In this document: positions 11,091 to 21,508 of the stretch, one piece after another | Layout: the number at the start of each line of letters is the position of its first letter | How positions within the stretch are numbered: position 1 is the stretch's first letter | Assembly: GCA_002163245.1 (NCBI GenBank) | Contig: MAAL01000064.1 | Coordinates: 62,001 to 126,000 of the forward strand | DNA length: 64,000 nucleotides | From: Gammaproteobacteria bacterium 42_54_T18 | GTDB taxonomy: Bacteria > Pseudomonadota > Gammaproteobacteria > Pseudomonadales > Ketobacteraceae | Direction of reading: 5' to 3' | The notes under the pieces: model-generated | Told to the model about the DNA's origin: nothing | The model's database searches: none | What the model saw: only the letters and a program-made list of their open reading frames with translations | Program-made: the position numbers and the translations under genes

Positions 11091-12536
11091 ATGGCATGGG
11101 AAACAGTTATCGGGCTTGAAATTCATGTTCAGCTCTCCACTCAGTCAAAGATATTTTCAGGCAGCGCTACTACATTTGGCGCCGATCCAAATACACAAGC
11201 CAGCTTGGTCGATTTAGGCATGCCCGGCGTATTGCCAGTGCTCAATGAAGACGCAATAAAAAAGGCAATTACCTTTGGGGTTGCTATTGATGCAAAAATC
11301 AATCAAAAATCAGTCTTTGCACGTAAAAACTATTTTTACCCTGATCTACCTAAAGGGTATCAAATTAGCCAGCTTGACCTACCGATTGTTGATGTTGGTC
11401 ACCTTGATATCACACTAGAAGACGGCACTGTCAAACGTGTTGGCGTAACTCGTGCGCACCTAGAGGAAGATGCCGGCAAGTCCCTTCATGAAGATTACCA
11501 TGGCATGACGGGTATTGATTTAAACCGTGCAGGCACTCCGTTACTAGAGATTGTATCAGAACCCGATATGCGCTCTGCCGAAGAGGCCATTGCTTATGTC
11601 AAAAGCGTTCACGCATTAATCCAGTATTTAGACATATCTGACGGGAACATGGCAGAAGGCTCTATGCGTTGTGACATTAATATTTCCATGCGCCCTAAAG
11701 GCCAAGAGGAATATGGCACACGCACAGAAACCAAAAACGTTAACTCTTTCCGTTTTATTGAAAAAGCAATTCGTGGTGAAGTCATCCGTCAAATTGACGA
11801 ATTAGAAGCAGGCAACCGCATCAGGCAAGAAACCCGCCTCTACGACTCTGCAAAAGATGAAACTCGACCAATGCGCAGCAAAGAAGAAGCGAATGACTAT
11901 CGCTATTTCCCCGACCCGGATTTACTACCGGTTATCACAACTGATGAGTACATTCAAAATCTACGCGATAACCTACCTGAGTTACCTGATCAAAAAATCG
12001 AACGTTTTCAGAAAGAGCATGAGCTAAAAGAGTACGATGCACGTGTGCTTGCCGCAAGTAAACAACTAGCTGATTATTTTGAAACAGTGGTAACTACATC
12101 AAGCGCTAAAGCGAAATTAGCGGCAAACTGGGTAACCAGTGAATTACTTGGTGCATTAAATAAAGCTGGAAAGGGGATTAAAGATAGCCCTGTTAGTGCC
12201 GAGCAACTGGGTGGCTTGTTAAAACGCATAGCAGACAATACGATCTCCGGTAAGATTGCCAAAACTGTATTTGAAGCTATGTTAAATGGTGAAGGTTCTG
12301 CTGATGACATCATTAAAGCAAAAGATCTAAAGCAAGAAACCGATACCGGCGCGATTGAAGCGCTCGTAGATGAAGTAATCGCAAACAATCCCGCTCAAGT
12401 AGAACAGTTTCTAGCGGCAGAAAAAGACAAGCGCAAAAAACTGATTGGCTTTTTTGTTGGGCAAATAATGAAAGCATCCAAAGGCAAAGCAAACCCTCAG
12501 CAAGTTAACCAACTGCTAGGGCAGAAGCTTAAGTAG
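11091..12536 (+). CDS. gatB: Asp/Glu-tRNA amidotransferase subunit B
   Basis: A 481-residue tRNA-binding, transamidating subunit of GatCAB. The family start [15 protein letters not shown], the SGSATTFGA region and the GatB signature [10 protein letters not shown] are seen; the C-terminal YqeY-like helical tail ends with [15 protein letters not shown]. The frame opens 29 codons earlier inside gatA, but the ATG at 11091 follows AAGGA and gives the family N-terminus. The gene is followed by a strong bidirectional terminator. Confidence 0.97.
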   Translation: MAWETVIGLEIHVQLSTQSKIFSGSATTFGADPNTQASLVDLGMPGVLPVLNEDAIKKAITFGVAIDAKINQKSVFARKNYFYPDLPKGYQISQLDLPIVDVGHLDITLEDGTVKRVGVTRAHLEEDAGKSLHEDYHGMTGIDLNRAGTPLLEIVSEPDMRSAEEAIAYVKSVHALIQYLDISDGNMAEGSMRCDINISMRPKGQEEYGTRTETKNVNSFRFIEKAIRGEVIRQIDELEAGNRIRQETRLYDSAKDETRPMRSKEEANDYRYFPDPDLLPVITTDEYIQNLRDNLPELPDQKIERFQKEHELKEYDARVLAASKQLADYFETVVTTSSAKAKLAANWVTSELLGALNKAGKGIKDSPVSAEQLGGLLKRIADNTISGKIAKTVFEAMLNGEGSADDIIKAKDLKQETDTGAIEALVDEVIANNPAQVEQFLAAEKDKRKKLIGFFVGQIMKASKGKANPQQVNQLLGQKLK

Positions 12537-12555
12537 TCAATATACTGTAAAAACA

Positions 12556-12605
12556 AGAATGCCCCACAATTATCCATACAGCCATGGTCAATTGTGGGGC
12601 ATTCT
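12556..12605. terminator. Bidirectional terminator between gatB and the 2OG oxygenase gene
   Basis: A perfect 16-bp inverted repeat (12556-12571 with 12590-12605) with an 18-base loop. T residues follow on the plus strand and an A-rich stretch precedes it, so it can stop both the gat operon and the convergent minus-strand gene. Confidence 0.85.
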
Positions 12606-12633
12606 TTTGAGGTCGTTGAAAAACTACAATTTC

Positions 12634-13272
12634 TCAATTCGCCGGATCAACTCGCCCCGACTGACTACTGTTAACCCTAAACCACCCCGTCAAACTATAA
12701 CGTTGACGATGAGACTCCAGCACTTCATGCGGAAACTTTTCGCTTAAAAATACCACCATTGCCCCCAATTCAGGTACAACCCTTTGCATCAGTTCCTCTT
12801 GATACCCCTCTCGATGTTCTGGGTAAATAAGGAGCTCTCCACCATCTTCACTGGACCAACCTTCGTTCAGATAAAGAATAACCGATAACACTCTATTACT
12901 TCGCCCTCGTAATGCATCAACATGTTTCCGGTAATAAGCTCCTCTAGGGTAAGTTGCAAAATGCCCTTCAAAATCAAACAGCCCCATATACAACTGCTGA
13001 TTCAACCCTTGACGTAATACTTCCATATCCTGCAAAAAAGCAGACTCTTGCGGGTCACCCTCAGTAATCCAAAAAATATTATCAGAGCGGACCTTTTTGT
13101 TTTGCTGGTAAGTGGCGTTACGCCCAACCCCTGCACTCTGCCATTGTTCCGGAGACAAGCTAGTCACTCGTTGCTGTAAACCATTCAACACATCATCATT
13201 TAACGCATAAGGGATAACAATGTAGCCCTCTTCACTCAACGCACCAGCGACTTTATCGATTGAAATTGACAT
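12634..13272 (-). CDS. 2OG-Fe(II) oxygenase (prolyl 4-hydroxylase-like)
   Basis: A 212-residue single-domain non-heme iron dioxygenase. The iron ligands are visible as H-x-D in YYRKHVDALRG and the distal His in FPHEVLES. The 2-oxoglutarate-binding Arg lies in HRQRYSLTGWFR. The region GGELLIYPEH is typical of P4Hc/SM-20-like proteins. The substrate is unknown; related bacterial enzymes may hydroxylate translation factors or ribosomal proteins. It is read toward gatB and separated from it by the shared terminator; moeB lies 32 bases upstream on the same strand. Confidence 0.85.
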   Translation of the reverse strand: MSISIDKVAGALSEEGYIVIPYALNDDVLNGLQQRVTSLSPEQWQSAGVGRNATYQQNKKVRSDNIFWITEGDPQESAFLQDMEVLRQGLNQQLYMGLFDFEGHFATYPRGAYYRKHVDALRGRSNRVLSVILYLNEGWSSEDGGELLIYPEHREGYQEELMQRVVPELGAMVVFLSEKFPHEVLESHRQRYSLTGWFRVNSSQSGRVDPAN

Positions 13273-13304
13273 TTATTACCCCAATAGAACACGACAAAAA
13301 GACA

Positions 13305-14093
13305 TTACCCACAAACAGGGCACGCAGCGTCTTTCTTCAATTTCATCGTACGCCAGTCCATAGATGCCATGTCAAAGATCATCAATTTTCCTACAACCGA
13401 TTCACCACACCCCGCTATTAACTTTAGAGCTTCTAATGCCTGAATACTACCAACCACACCTACAACCGGAGCAAGCACACCATTTGTCGCACAACTTAAA
13501 TCTTCGCTTTCACTGTCATCATACAAACACCGATAACATGGGCTACCTGCACGCCGAGCATCAAATACCGTCAACTGCCCCTCCATACGAATTGCAGCAC
13601 CCGATACCAGTGGGACCTTGCGTTGGACACAAGCACGATTTAATGCAAAACGAGAAGTGAAATTATCTGAACAGTCGATAACAACATCCACCCCCTGAAC
13701 CAACGATTCGACATTATCATCAGTCAATTTCACTTGATGTGTTATTACATCACAATCAGGGTTCAATTGAGCGATACGAGTTTTAGCAGATAGCACCTTA
13801 GACTCACCAACCGTATCTATACTGTGAATAATTTGCCGCTGCAAATTTGAGAGCTCAACTTCATCATGATCAACTAAAATTAACCGCCCCACCCCCGCAC
13901 TTGCCATGTACATAGCAACAGGTGAACCCAAGCCCCCAAGCCCAACAATTAACACTGATGAATTCAGTATTTTCTCTTGGCCTACAACATCAATATTCGG
14001 CAGCATAATCTGACGACTGTAACGTAACAGCTGCTCGTCCGTTAACTCCCTTCGCTCTACCTGATCGGCTTTTCTGCTTAGAAAATCATTCAT
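13305..14093 (-). CDS. moeB: HesA/MoeB/ThiF family adenylyltransferase
   Basis: A 262-residue E1-like enzyme that adenylates the C-terminus of a ubiquitin-like sulfur carrier (MoaD or ThiS). The nucleotide-binding motif is VGLGGLGSPVAMYMASAGVG with the LSNLQRQIIH arginine region. Two CxxC zinc pairs are present: CYRC near residue 185 and CPVC at the extreme C-terminus. It overlaps prmC by four bases (ATGA). The prfA-prmC-moeB order is common in gammaproteobacteria. MoeB versus ThiF function cannot be told from sequence alone. Confidence 0.88.
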   Translation of the reverse strand: MNDFLSRKADQVERRELTDEQLLRYSRQIMLPNIDVVGQEKILNSSVLIVGLGGLGSPVAMYMASAGVGRLILVDHDEVELSNLQRQIIHSIDTVGESKVLSAKTRIAQLNPDCDVITHQVKLTDDNVESLVQGVDVVIDCSDNFTSRFALNRACVQRKVPLVSGAAIRMEGQLTVFDARRAGSPCYRCLYDDSESEDLSCATNGVLAPVVGVVGSIQALEALKLIAGCGESVVGKLMIFDMASMDWRTMKLKKDAACPVCG

Positions 14094-14941
14094 GGAGCAC
14101 TTCTCCAGCGCCCTATCGTGACCCTATCTAAACCTGCGAGGTCTTTAATTGTTTCTATTTCATCAAACTGACTGTCTTTCAAAATACGCCTTACGCCAGC
14201 TCCCTGCTCAAACCCATGTTCGAACATTAACAGCCCACCATCCGTCAAATAACGAGAGGCCTCACAACTAATTCGTCGAATATCCCCATAACCCTGTTCA
14301 TCAGCAATCAGTGCCGTATCAGGTTCAAAACGCACATCGCCTTCTGCTAAATGTTTGTCAGTGCCATCAATGTAGGGAGGGTTACTTATCACAAGATCAA
14401 ATAATTGCTCGGGAATCTTTTCAAACCAATCAGATTGAATAAAATCCACCACAAGCTGTAATCTGTCGGCATTTTCTTTTGCCACATTCAACGCATCTTG
14501 TGAGAAATCCAAGCCAGTCACCTGCCAATCGGGGTGCTCTGATTTCAATGCGAAAGGGATCGCCCCCGACCCCGTACCAAGATCCAATATAGTTGCGTTT
14601 TTTTTGATGATTTTTTCTAATGCCAACTCAACCAACAACTCCGTTTCTGGCCGTGGTATCAACGTAAAACGATTCACTTTTAATGGCAAAGACCAGAACT
14701 CTTGTTCCCCAACGATATATGCAATCGGCTCACCTTTGACACGACGAGCAACATAACCCTCAAGCTCAACGACTTGATCATCAGTTAGTGCCGCATCAGG
14801 CCATGTCATCAACCACGTTCGCGATTTCTGCAAACAATGGCCTACCAATATATTTACGTCCATATGGGCAGTATCACTACTCAGCAGTAACACTTCCACT
14901 GCCCGCTGCTGCGCTTGCTTGACAGTTATCATAATACTCAC
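14090..14941 (-). CDS. prmC: Peptide chain release factor N5-glutamine methyltransferase
   Basis: A 283-residue SAM-dependent methyltransferase that modifies the GGQ glutamine of release factors. The SAM loop is ILDLGTGSGAIPFAL and the catalytic NPPY motif is in VISNPPYIDG. The N-terminal helical domain includes the RVKGEPIAYIVGEQEFWSLP segment that recognises the release factor. It lies just downstream of its substrate gene prfA and overlaps moeB by four bases. Confidence 0.97.
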   Translation of the reverse strand: MSIMITVKQAQQRAVEVLLLSSDTAHMDVNILVGHCLQKSRTWLMTWPDAALTDDQVVELEGYVARRVKGEPIAYIVGEQEFWSLPLKVNRFTLIPRPETELLVELALEKIIKKNATILDLGTGSGAIPFALKSEHPDWQVTGLDFSQDALNVAKENADRLQLVVDFIQSDWFEKIPEQLFDLVISNPPYIDGTDKHLAEGDVRFEPDTALIADEQGYGDIRRISCEASRYLTDGGLLMFEHGFEQGAGVRRILKDSQFDEIETIKDLAGLDRVTIGRWRSAP

Positions 14942-14977
14942 TCAATCGTTTAATAGCATAACCATCTACTTTCGCAA

Positions 14978-16060
14978 TTACTCTGCTAACGCTGCAAGCT
15001 GGTCTGCCTGATACTCTGTCACCAACGGCTGAATAACTTCTCCCAACTGACCTTGCATAACTTCATTCAATTTATATAACGTTAAATTAATACGATGGTC
15101 TGTCACCCTCCCTTGAGGAAAGTTATAGGTACGTATACGCTCAGAGCGATCGCCGCTACCCACCAAATTTCGACGTTGGTCACTGGTTTCTTTATGTTGG
15201 GCCTCTTCAGCAGCCGACTGTAATTTCGCGCTCAACCACGACAAGGCTTGGGCTTTATTTTTATGTTGAGAGCGCTCATCTTGACACTCGACCACAACAC
15301 CTGTTGGAATATGAGTAATTCGCACAGCCGAGTCCGTGGTATTAACGTGCTGTCCACCAGCCCCTGAAGATCGATACGTGTCAATACGTAAATCTTCTGA
15401 ACGAATATTCACTTCGCCAACTTCATCAGGTTCCGGCATTACTGCCACGGTACAGGCTGACGTGTGAACACGCCCTTGCGATTCCGTTTCTGGCACTCGC
15501 TGCACCCGGTGAGCACCTGACTCAAATTTCAGTTGAGAATAAACGTTTTTCCCAATAACCCGACAAATAATCTCTTTATAACCGCCGTGATCACCTTTGT
15601 TTTCATTAATAACTTCAATTTTCCATTTTTGTGTATCCGCATAACGAGAATACATACGATACAAGTCACCAGAAAAAATTGAAGCTTCATCCCCTCCGGT
15701 TCCAGCACGAATTTCCAAATAAACATTACGGCCATCATTTGGATCTTTTGGAAGCATTAATGCCTGTAAATCTAATTCCAGGATCTCTATTTTAGCCCCC
15801 CCTTCTTTAAATTCTTCTTTACCCATTGTCTGCATCTCAGGATCACTGTCAGCCATTAAAATTTTGGCTTCTACAATATTTTCTATAACCTGACAATACT
15901 GTCCAAACACCTGCACAACAGGCTCAACTTCAGCGTATTCTTGCGATAACTTGCGAAACTTGTTTTGATCCATGATCACTTCGGGATCACCCAACAAAAC
16001 ACCAATTTCCTCGTAACGCTCACTAATATTTTCTAACTTTAATTTTAATGACTCTTTCAT
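14978..16060 (-). CDS. prfA: Peptide chain release factor 1
   Basis: A 360-residue RF1 that reads UAA and UAG. The GGQ motif is in [16 protein letters not shown], and the codon-recognition region includes [22 protein letters not shown]. The frame opens at a GTG at 16075, but ATG at 16060 gives [12 protein letters not shown] and the exact family length, so it was chosen. It lies between hemA (163 bases upstream) and prmC. Confidence 0.97.
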   Translation of the reverse strand: MKESLKLKLENISERYEEIGVLLGDPEVIMDQNKFRKLSQEYAEVEPVVQVFGQYCQVIENIVEAKILMADSDPEMQTMGKEEFKEGGAKIEILELDLQALMLPKDPNDGRNVYLEIRAGTGGDEASIFSGDLYRMYSRYADTQKWKIEVINENKGDHGGYKEIICRVIGKNVYSQLKFESGAHRVQRVPETESQGRVHTSACTVAVMPEPDEVGEVNIRSEDLRIDTYRSSGAGGQHVNTTDSAVRITHIPTGVVVECQDERSQHKNKAQALSWLSAKLQSAAEEAQHKETSDQRRNLVGSGDRSERIRTYNFPQGRVTDHRINLTLYKLNEVMQGQLGEVIQPLVTEYQADQLAALAE

Positions 16061-16223
16061 AAAACCAACATCCACCGGGGGCTTTTAGATAATGACAACT
16101 TGACTATTACTGTGCAGGAAACAAACTATCAACACAGCATCAAACAGAATAGATAACAGAAACGACTCTTACACATCTATAGATATGCGAAAAGAGCGTT
16201 ACAAAAACACAATAAGAAATACG

Positions 16224-17501
16224 CTAATGCTCGTGGCGCTGAATACCTAACAATTTCTGCGCCCACTTTAAACGATCATCCCGACCTTCTTCGCCTGCTT
16301 TTTTAAGTTGCAAACAAGGCTCATGCATTAACTTATTGGTTAATGCTCGACTCATTCTTTGCATGGCTTCTTCAGGGTCGGCCCCATTGCGAATAGCAGC
16401 CAACGCCTTCTCTAACTCTTGCTCCCGTACTAGGTCGACAGTCGAACGGTAGTTGCGAATAGTTTCTACTGCATCCAAACCACGCAAAGACTCCATAAAA
16501 CGGTCTGTACTCTGATCAACAATAGTTTCAGCTTCTGCTGCGGCATTTAATCGCTGCTTGCGATTTTCATCCACCACGGACTGCAAATCATCAACCGTAT
16601 AAAGATAAACGTCAGCTAACTCGCCTACGGCTTCCTCAATATCTCGAGGCACGGCGATATCCATCATAAACATTGGCTTATGTTTACGCTGCTTCAATGC
16701 CTTTTCAACCGCACCTTTTCCTAAAATCGGTAGCTGACTCGCAGTTGATGAGATCACAATATCCGCTTTTGCCAACTCATAGGGGATTTCAGACAGCGTA
16801 ATCGCCTTTCCACCAAACGACTCCGCAAGGTTATTAGCCTTTTCCAATGTTCGATTAGCAACAGTTATATGCTTAACCCCTTGCTCGTTAAGGTGGCGAG
16901 CAACAAGCTCAATAGTCTCGCCCGCCCCAATCAGTAAGGCTGATGTACGCTTTAGATCAGAAAAGATATGCTTTGTTAAAGAAACCGCCGCATAGGCAAC
17001 TGAAACCGGATTTGACCCAATATCAGTATCCGTTCTTACTTGCTTGGCAACAGAAAATGAATGTTGAAATAGTCTCCCCAACTCTGGCCCAAGGGTGTCA
17101 GCATCTTTTGCCACTGAATACGCGGTTTTCAGCTGCCCCAGAATTTGGGGTTCCCCCAACACCATAGAGTCCAGCCCACTAGCTACACGGGTCATATGAC
17201 GAACTGCAGCGCTGTTCCAGAATTCATAGGCACTCTGGCGAACCTGCCCAACATTAAGCTGATGGTAACGCCCAAACCAGTTTATCAGTTTGTCGCTATC
17301 TTCCACAGGAGTCGCGCAATACAGCTCGGTACGGTTACACGTAGACAAAATAGCAATTTCACTAAGTTTGGCGTCTTCTCTCGCCATACTTAGTGCATCA
17401 TGAACACGTTCAGGAGAAAACGCCACACGCTCTCTCACATCAACCGACGCGGTTCTATGATTAATACCAAACGCTAATAACACCGATGTACCTGTACCCA
17501 T
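16224..17501 (-). CDS. hemA: Glutamyl-tRNA reductase
   Basis: A 425-residue enzyme of the C5 pathway that reduces Glu-tRNA to glutamate-1-semialdehyde, the first committed step of tetrapyrrole synthesis. The catalytic cysteine is in [11 protein letters not shown], the NADPH loop is [16 protein letters not shown], and the C-terminal dimerisation helix is present. The ATG at 17501 gives [16 protein letters not shown]; a GTG at codon 7 would give an N-terminus closer to the family, so the exact start is uncertain. The heme supply fits the large oxidase cluster further along. Confidence 0.97.
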   Translation of the reverse strand: MGTGTSVLLAFGINHRTASVDVRERVAFSPERVHDALSMAREDAKLSEIAILSTCNRTELYCATPVEDSDKLINWFGRYHQLNVGQVRQSAYEFWNSAAVRHMTRVASGLDSMVLGEPQILGQLKTAYSVAKDADTLGPELGRLFQHSFSVAKQVRTDTDIGSNPVSVAYAAVSLTKHIFSDLKRTSALLIGAGETIELVARHLNEQGVKHITVANRTLEKANNLAESFGGKAITLSEIPYELAKADIVISSTASQLPILGKGAVEKALKQRKHKPMFMMDIAVPRDIEEAVGELADVYLYTVDDLQSVVDENRKQRLNAAAEAETIVDQSTDRFMESLRGLDAVETIRNYRSTVDLVREQELEKALAAIRNGADPEEAMQRMSRALTNKLMHEPCLQLKKAGEEGRDDRLKWAQKLLGIQRHEH

Positions 17502-17849
17502 TTATCACCAAGGCGAATTTTGCCAAAAAAAGACTAACTCCGCTATTATACGCATTTCAAGCAAGGATATGAGCCCCAGAGCCAATACTTTTGTCATGTA
17601 TCAATCAGTTTTCACCCAAAACCTTGGGAACCTAACACCAAATGCACGAGTCGAAACAGTAAGCCTAGCAGGCAAATACGGCATTATTGAGGGTCAAATC
17701 GCCCGCCTTCCCTTGCACTGAGGGTATATTCCTGTTTTTATTCGTTTTATTCGCGATTTAATGTTCTATTATTAAAGTCTCTATCCTTAAAAAGATAGGT
17801 GGATAAAAATCACCTCTTCGCTCCCCGAGCAACGTTATATGGCAACCGA
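17502..17849. other. Divergent intergenic region hemA / TPR lipoprotein
   Basis: A 348-base gap that must hold the hemA promoter (minus) and that of the TPR-lolB-ispE run (plus). A 50-codon frame from ATG 17569 to TGA 17721 is open, but AAGGA sits only one or two bases before its ATG and I do not recognise the peptide. A short hairpin CTATC-cttaaaaa-GATAG lies near 17781-17798. No firm promoter was identified. Confidence 0.4.
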
Positions 17850-19580
17850 ATGACTCACTTTGCAAAATTGACATTTCTTTTTCTTACCTGCTTTGCGACA
17901 TCCTGCGCACTGCTCCCGCAACAACCGTCATCGCAAAACCAGGCAAACTCCGTACCCCAAACAACCAAAGCTTCCACACCAAGGGTCACCAGCTCGTTTG
18001 AAAAAGAGACATTATATGACCTCCTGGTCGCTGAGTTTGCAAACAAAAGAGGGCGTCAAGATCTTGCTCTGGGTTATTATCAAAAACAAGCGCATATCAC
18101 AAAAGATGCGCAGGTGACGGCCCGGGCAACACAAATAGCCCAACAAATTGGTGCCCAGCAAGCAATCCTAGACACATCTATGCTATGGATTGAAATTGAC
18201 CCAAAAAGCATCCATGCCAGAGTAACGGCCACCCTTCAATTGCTACGATACAAGCAATTTGACAAAGCCCTTGATCAGGTTGAAGCACTATTAGACCTAA
18301 GCCCAACACTGAACTATGAACAACTACTACGAGATACCGCAAGAGCGGATAATGATCAAAGAACACAAATCATCAAAAGATTAGGAGAACTCAGCGCAGC
18401 CCACCCAAAGAACTCACAATTATGGGTGGTAAAAGCTATTCTCGAAAACATTAATAACGTAATGACAGATGCATCACAAAGCATTAACAGTGCATTGTTA
18501 ATTAACCCCGGCTATACAAATGCAATTTTATTTAATAGCGCCCTTCTACTGAAGTTAGGGAAGCATCAAGAGGCACTAACTTACTTAGAGCAGCAAAGCG
18601 CTGATTACCCTCTCGATAGAAAACTCGGCATCGCTTATAGCAAAGCGCTAGCTAATCGCAAAGACCACCCCAAACTAACGTCTCAACTAAAAGCTTTAGC
18701 TAAGAATTTTCCTAACGATGCCACCATTCTTCTCGCAACCGCCCAAATTGCCCAATCCAATAGCTTAACTTCCCTGGCCAAATCTCATCTACATTTAATG
18801 GTTGAAAAAAACCTTCGCTCCGTTGAAGCCTATAGCTTTTTGGCTCGGATTGCAGTGCTTGAAAAAGACTTAGAATCAGCAATAGAATACCTGCGTAATA
18901 TCCGCCCTGGCGTAGGGTATAGCACAGCACAAATTCAAATCGCCTCAATTCAACAACAGCAAGGTAATATACAAGCAGCGCAAAAAACCCTTCACACTGC
19001 CCGCTCGCTCGCCCCCAAGGACGACACCAATTTCTACCTTGCCGAAGCTGAATTACTAACAAAAAACAATCAACATCAAGACTCCATCAATACTCTCAAT
19101 GTTGTTTTGGATAAAAACCCTAAAGCATTTAATGCATTGTACATGCGCGCAATGGTATACGCCGAACTCCAACAATTTGACATCATGGAGCGAGACTTGC
19201 GTATCGTCATCAACCAACAGCCGGACAACAGCGCGGCTCTAAACGCCCTGGGTTACACGCTTGCAGATAGAAATGACCGCCTTGAAGAAGCAGCGCGCCT
19301 CATTGAAAAAGCGTATGCACTATCCCCTAACGACCCGGCAATAATAGACAGTTTAGGCTGGTTAAAATACCGAACGGGAGATAATGAGAGCGCGCTCAAT
19401 TTATTAAAAAAAGCCTATATTTTATTTCAAGACCAGGAAATTGCGGCTCATTTAGGCGAGCTCCTTTGGGTAACAGGTAACAAGGATGAAGCCAAAACAA
19501 TATGGCAGAATGGGTTAAAAGCAAAACCTGATAGCAAAGTAATCCAAGAAGCAATAGAGCGATTAATGCCCACTAGCTAA
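17850..19580 (+). CDS. TPR-repeat outer membrane lipoprotein (PA4667-like position)
   Basis: A 576-residue protein whose start at ATG 17850 gives a lipoprotein signal, MTHFAKLTFLFLTCFATSC, with the lipidated Cys at residue 19. The rest is built of tetratricopeptide repeats, clearest near the C-terminus (NALGYTLADRNDRLEEA, PNDPAIIDSLGWLKYRTGD, DESALNLLKKAY-type units). The frame can open 17 codons earlier at a GTG, which would bury the signal. Proteins of this kind lie between hemA and lolB in Pseudomonas (PA4667). The role is unproven; an envelope scaffolding role is inferred from lipidation and TPRs. Confidence 0.85.
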   Translation: MTHFAKLTFLFLTCFATSCALLPQQPSSQNQANSVPQTTKASTPRVTSSFEKETLYDLLVAEFANKRGRQDLALGYYQKQAHITKDAQVTARATQIAQQIGAQQAILDTSMLWIEIDPKSIHARVTATLQLLRYKQFDKALDQVEALLDLSPTLNYEQLLRDTARADNDQRTQIIKRLGELSAAHPKNSQLWVVKAILENINNVMTDASQSINSALLINPGYTNAILFNSALLLKLGKHQEALTYLEQQSADYPLDRKLGIAYSKALANRKDHPKLTSQLKALAKNFPNDATILLATAQIAQSNSLTSLAKSHLHLMVEKNLRSVEAYSFLARIAVLEKDLESAIEYLRNIRPGVGYSTAQIQIASIQQQQGNIQAAQKTLHTARSLAPKDDTNFYLAEAELLTKNNQHQDSINTLNVVLDKNPKAFNALYMRAMVYAELQQFDIMERDLRIVINQQPDNSAALNALGYTLADRNDRLEEAARLIEKAYALSPNDPAIIDSLGWLKYRTGDNESALNLLKKAYILFQDQEIAAHLGELLWVTGNKDEAKTIWQNGLKAKPDSKVIQEAIERLMPTS

Positions 19581-19746
19581 TCAACCTCTACTGAGAACCG
19601 TAAGAAATTGACACTTTCACGCGACATGTAGTTATTCCAAATTACTAATTAGCAATTATTTATCAAAAATTTACACCGCCCGAACTCGTCCATCATATGC
19701 AACCATGATAGAGTGCAGACAAACTCGTTATCAACAGGGAATTTTC

Positions 19747-20382
19747 GTGTCACAGGCACATATCTTGCGTTTCTTTCGTCATATAACTCTTGCCAGCTTA
19801 CTTACATTTTTAGCGGGTTGTGAAATATTACAATCACCCAGCTCCCCCCCCCTGCCAACACACCCCGTTAACTGGGTTAACCATGTGCGCTCGCTAACAT
19901 TGATGGATGAGTGGCATATTAAAGGTAAAATTGGCATCAAGCAGGGTGATGAAGGTGGCAGCGCTTATCTTGATTGGATTCAATCACAAGACAGCTTTCA
20001 CATCACTCTTTCTGGCCCCCTTGGCCAGGGAACAACGGTTATCTCTGGCAACAAATCAGGCGCCAAGCTAGAAAACAGTGACGGCAGCTTTATCGCGGAA
20101 ACACCAGAGCAGCTTTTGTATGAACATTCAGGCTGGCAAATACCACTATCAAGCTTACTGTACTGGATCAAAGGCCTACCGGAACCAAGAAGCGTCAGCA
20201 CACCCCGCTTTAATGACATTGGCCTGATATCAACACTAGATCAAGCTGGCTGGACCCTTCAATTTGAGCGCTACAAAAATGCGCTAGGGGCACCACTACC
20301 TCACAAAATAAAAATCATTTCTAACAACCTCAAAGTTACCGTACTGGTCAAACAGTGGATACCTTTTAACGAAGAGCCCTAA
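19747..20382 (+). CDS. lolB: Outer membrane lipoprotein insertion factor LolB
   Basis: LolB receives lipoproteins from LolA and inserts them into the outer membrane. The lipoprotein signal ends in LLTFLAGC. The family pattern is seen: WHIKGKIGIKQGDEGGSAYLDW, then the LSGPLGQGTTVI segment and YWIKGLPEP. An ATG at 19705 is in frame, but GTG at 19747 follows AGGGA at seven to eight bases and gives a normal short signal n-region, so it was chosen (211 residues). The stop is two bases before the ispE start. Confidence 0.93.
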   Translation: MSQAHILRFFRHITLASLLTFLAGCEILQSPSSPPLPTHPVNWVNHVRSLTLMDEWHIKGKIGIKQGDEGGSAYLDWIQSQDSFHITLSGPLGQGTTVISGNKSGAKLENSDGSFIAETPEQLLYEHSGWQIPLSSLLYWIKGLPEPRSVSTPRFNDIGLISTLDQAGWTLQFERYKNALGAPLPHKIKIISNNLKVTVLVKQWIPFNEEP

Positions 20383-20384
20383 GC

Positions 20385-21287
20385 ATGCAGGCCCCCACGC
20401 TACATACATTCAATTCCCCCGCCAAACTTAATCTATTTCTACATATTACCGGGGTTCGAGAGGACGGTTACCACAATTTACAAACCGTTTTTCAATTCCT
20501 TGACCTACACGACACACTAACATTCGAGGACACCCATTCTGACGGCCATATTTATCTAGGCAACAACATTCAAGGGGTTCCGGAAAAAGAAAACCTTGTT
20601 TACAAAGCAGCCATGCTCTTGCGCCAACACACCAACAGCAAACGTGGTGCACGGATATCTATTGACAAAAAACTGCCCATGGGTGGCGGACTTGGCGGCG
20701 GCTCTTCTAATGCAGCAACAACACTTGTTGCCCTCAATCAACTCTGGAACACCAAACTAACCACTCCAGAGCTAGAAGCTCTCGGCGTCACACTAGGAGC
20801 AGACATTCCTATCTTTGTTCATGGTGTTGCTGCCTGGGCAGAAGGGGTTGGCGAGCAGTTAACCTCAGTAACCATTGATGAACCCTGGTACCTTTTGGCC
20901 ATTCCTGCTTGCCATGTAGAAACAGCAAAACTTTTTCAAGACAAACAATTGACAAGAAACACAAAAGCGATCACAATGCGCGCCTTCTTGAATGGGGCTA
21001 GTCACAACGACTTTGAACCTATAGCCAAGAAAAAATTCCCCTTAATTAACAAGACGTTAGATTTGTTAAATGAATGGGGAAATGCTAAGCTTACCGGCAC
21101 TGGAGCTTGCTGCTTCTGCCCTGTACCCAACAAGGAAACAGGACTAAAAGCACTTAGCAACTTGCCAGAAGCACTAGTCAGATTTGACCTTAAATCTGAC
21201 GACCTTGAAGTCATATTGACCAAAGGTGAAAACGGGTCATCTTTATATCAGAGCAGCCAGCTCAGCCTTAAAGACCCCCTAGCTTAA
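20385..21287 (+). CDS. ispE: 4-diphosphocytidyl-2-C-methyl-D-erythritol kinase
   Basis: A 300-residue GHMP kinase of the MEP isoprenoid pathway. The N-terminal SPAKLNLFLHITGVREDGYHNL carries the substrate lysine, the ATP loop is PMGGGLGGGSSNAA, and the third motif is TGTGACCF. lolB-ispE-tRNA-Gln-prs is a common gammaproteobacterial order. It begins two bases after lolB, so the two are co-transcribed and probably coupled. Confidence 0.97.
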   Translation: MQAPTLHTFNSPAKLNLFLHITGVREDGYHNLQTVFQFLDLHDTLTFEDTHSDGHIYLGNNIQGVPEKENLVYKAAMLLRQHTNSKRGARISIDKKLPMGGGLGGGSSNAATTLVALNQLWNTKLTTPELEALGVTLGADIPIFVHGVAAWAEGVGEQLTSVTIDEPWYLLAIPACHVETAKLFQDKQLTRNTKAITMRAFLNGASHNDFEPIAKKKFPLINKTLDLLNEWGNAKLTGTGACCFCPVPNKETGLKALSNLPEALVRFDLKSDDLEVILTKGENGSSLYQSSQLSLKDPLA

Positions 21288-21315
21288 ATTAAGCTAAAAA
21301 ATTGTTAAAAATCTC

Positions 21316-21344
21316 AGAACATTTGGTAAAACTTCTGGTATGAT
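21316..21344 (+). promoter_or_regulatory. Probable tRNA-Gln promoter (extended -10)
   Basis: TGGTATGAT at 21336-21344 is an extended -10 (TGn + TATGAT). No good -35 is seen 17 bases upstream. The GC-rich stretch that follows resembles stable-RNA discriminators, and tRNA-Gln begins about 38 bases downstream. Confidence 0.5.
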
Positions 21345-21382
21345 ACACGCCGCTCGAAGTTAGCCAAACAGCTCCTCGAGAA

Positions 21383-21457
21383 TGGGCCGTCGCCAAGCGG
21401 TAAGGCACCTGGTTTTGATCCAGACATGCGCAGGTTCGAATCCTGCCGGCCCAGCCA
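21383..21457 (+). tRNA. tRNA-Gln (anticodon TTG)
   Basis: A 75-base cloverleaf including an encoded CCA. The acceptor stem TGGGCCG pairs with CGGCCCA, the D arm is GCCAAGCGGTAAGGC, the anticodon stem CCTGG/CCAGA encloses TTTTGAT with anticodon TTG at 21415-21417, and the T arm is GCAGGTTCGAATCCTGC. It resembles E. coli glnU/W. It lies between ispE and prs, as in Pseudomonas. Confidence 0.97.
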
Positions 21458-21508
21458 TCTTTTTTCTATATACTAAATCTCCCGTTCTATTATAAAGGTG
21501 CCTCACAC

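Noticed and set aside
17569-17721. 50-codon frame between hemA and the TPR gene
   Set aside because: The only AAGGA lies one or two bases before the ATG, too close to work well, and the peptide is not recognised. Left as a note in the intergenic entry.
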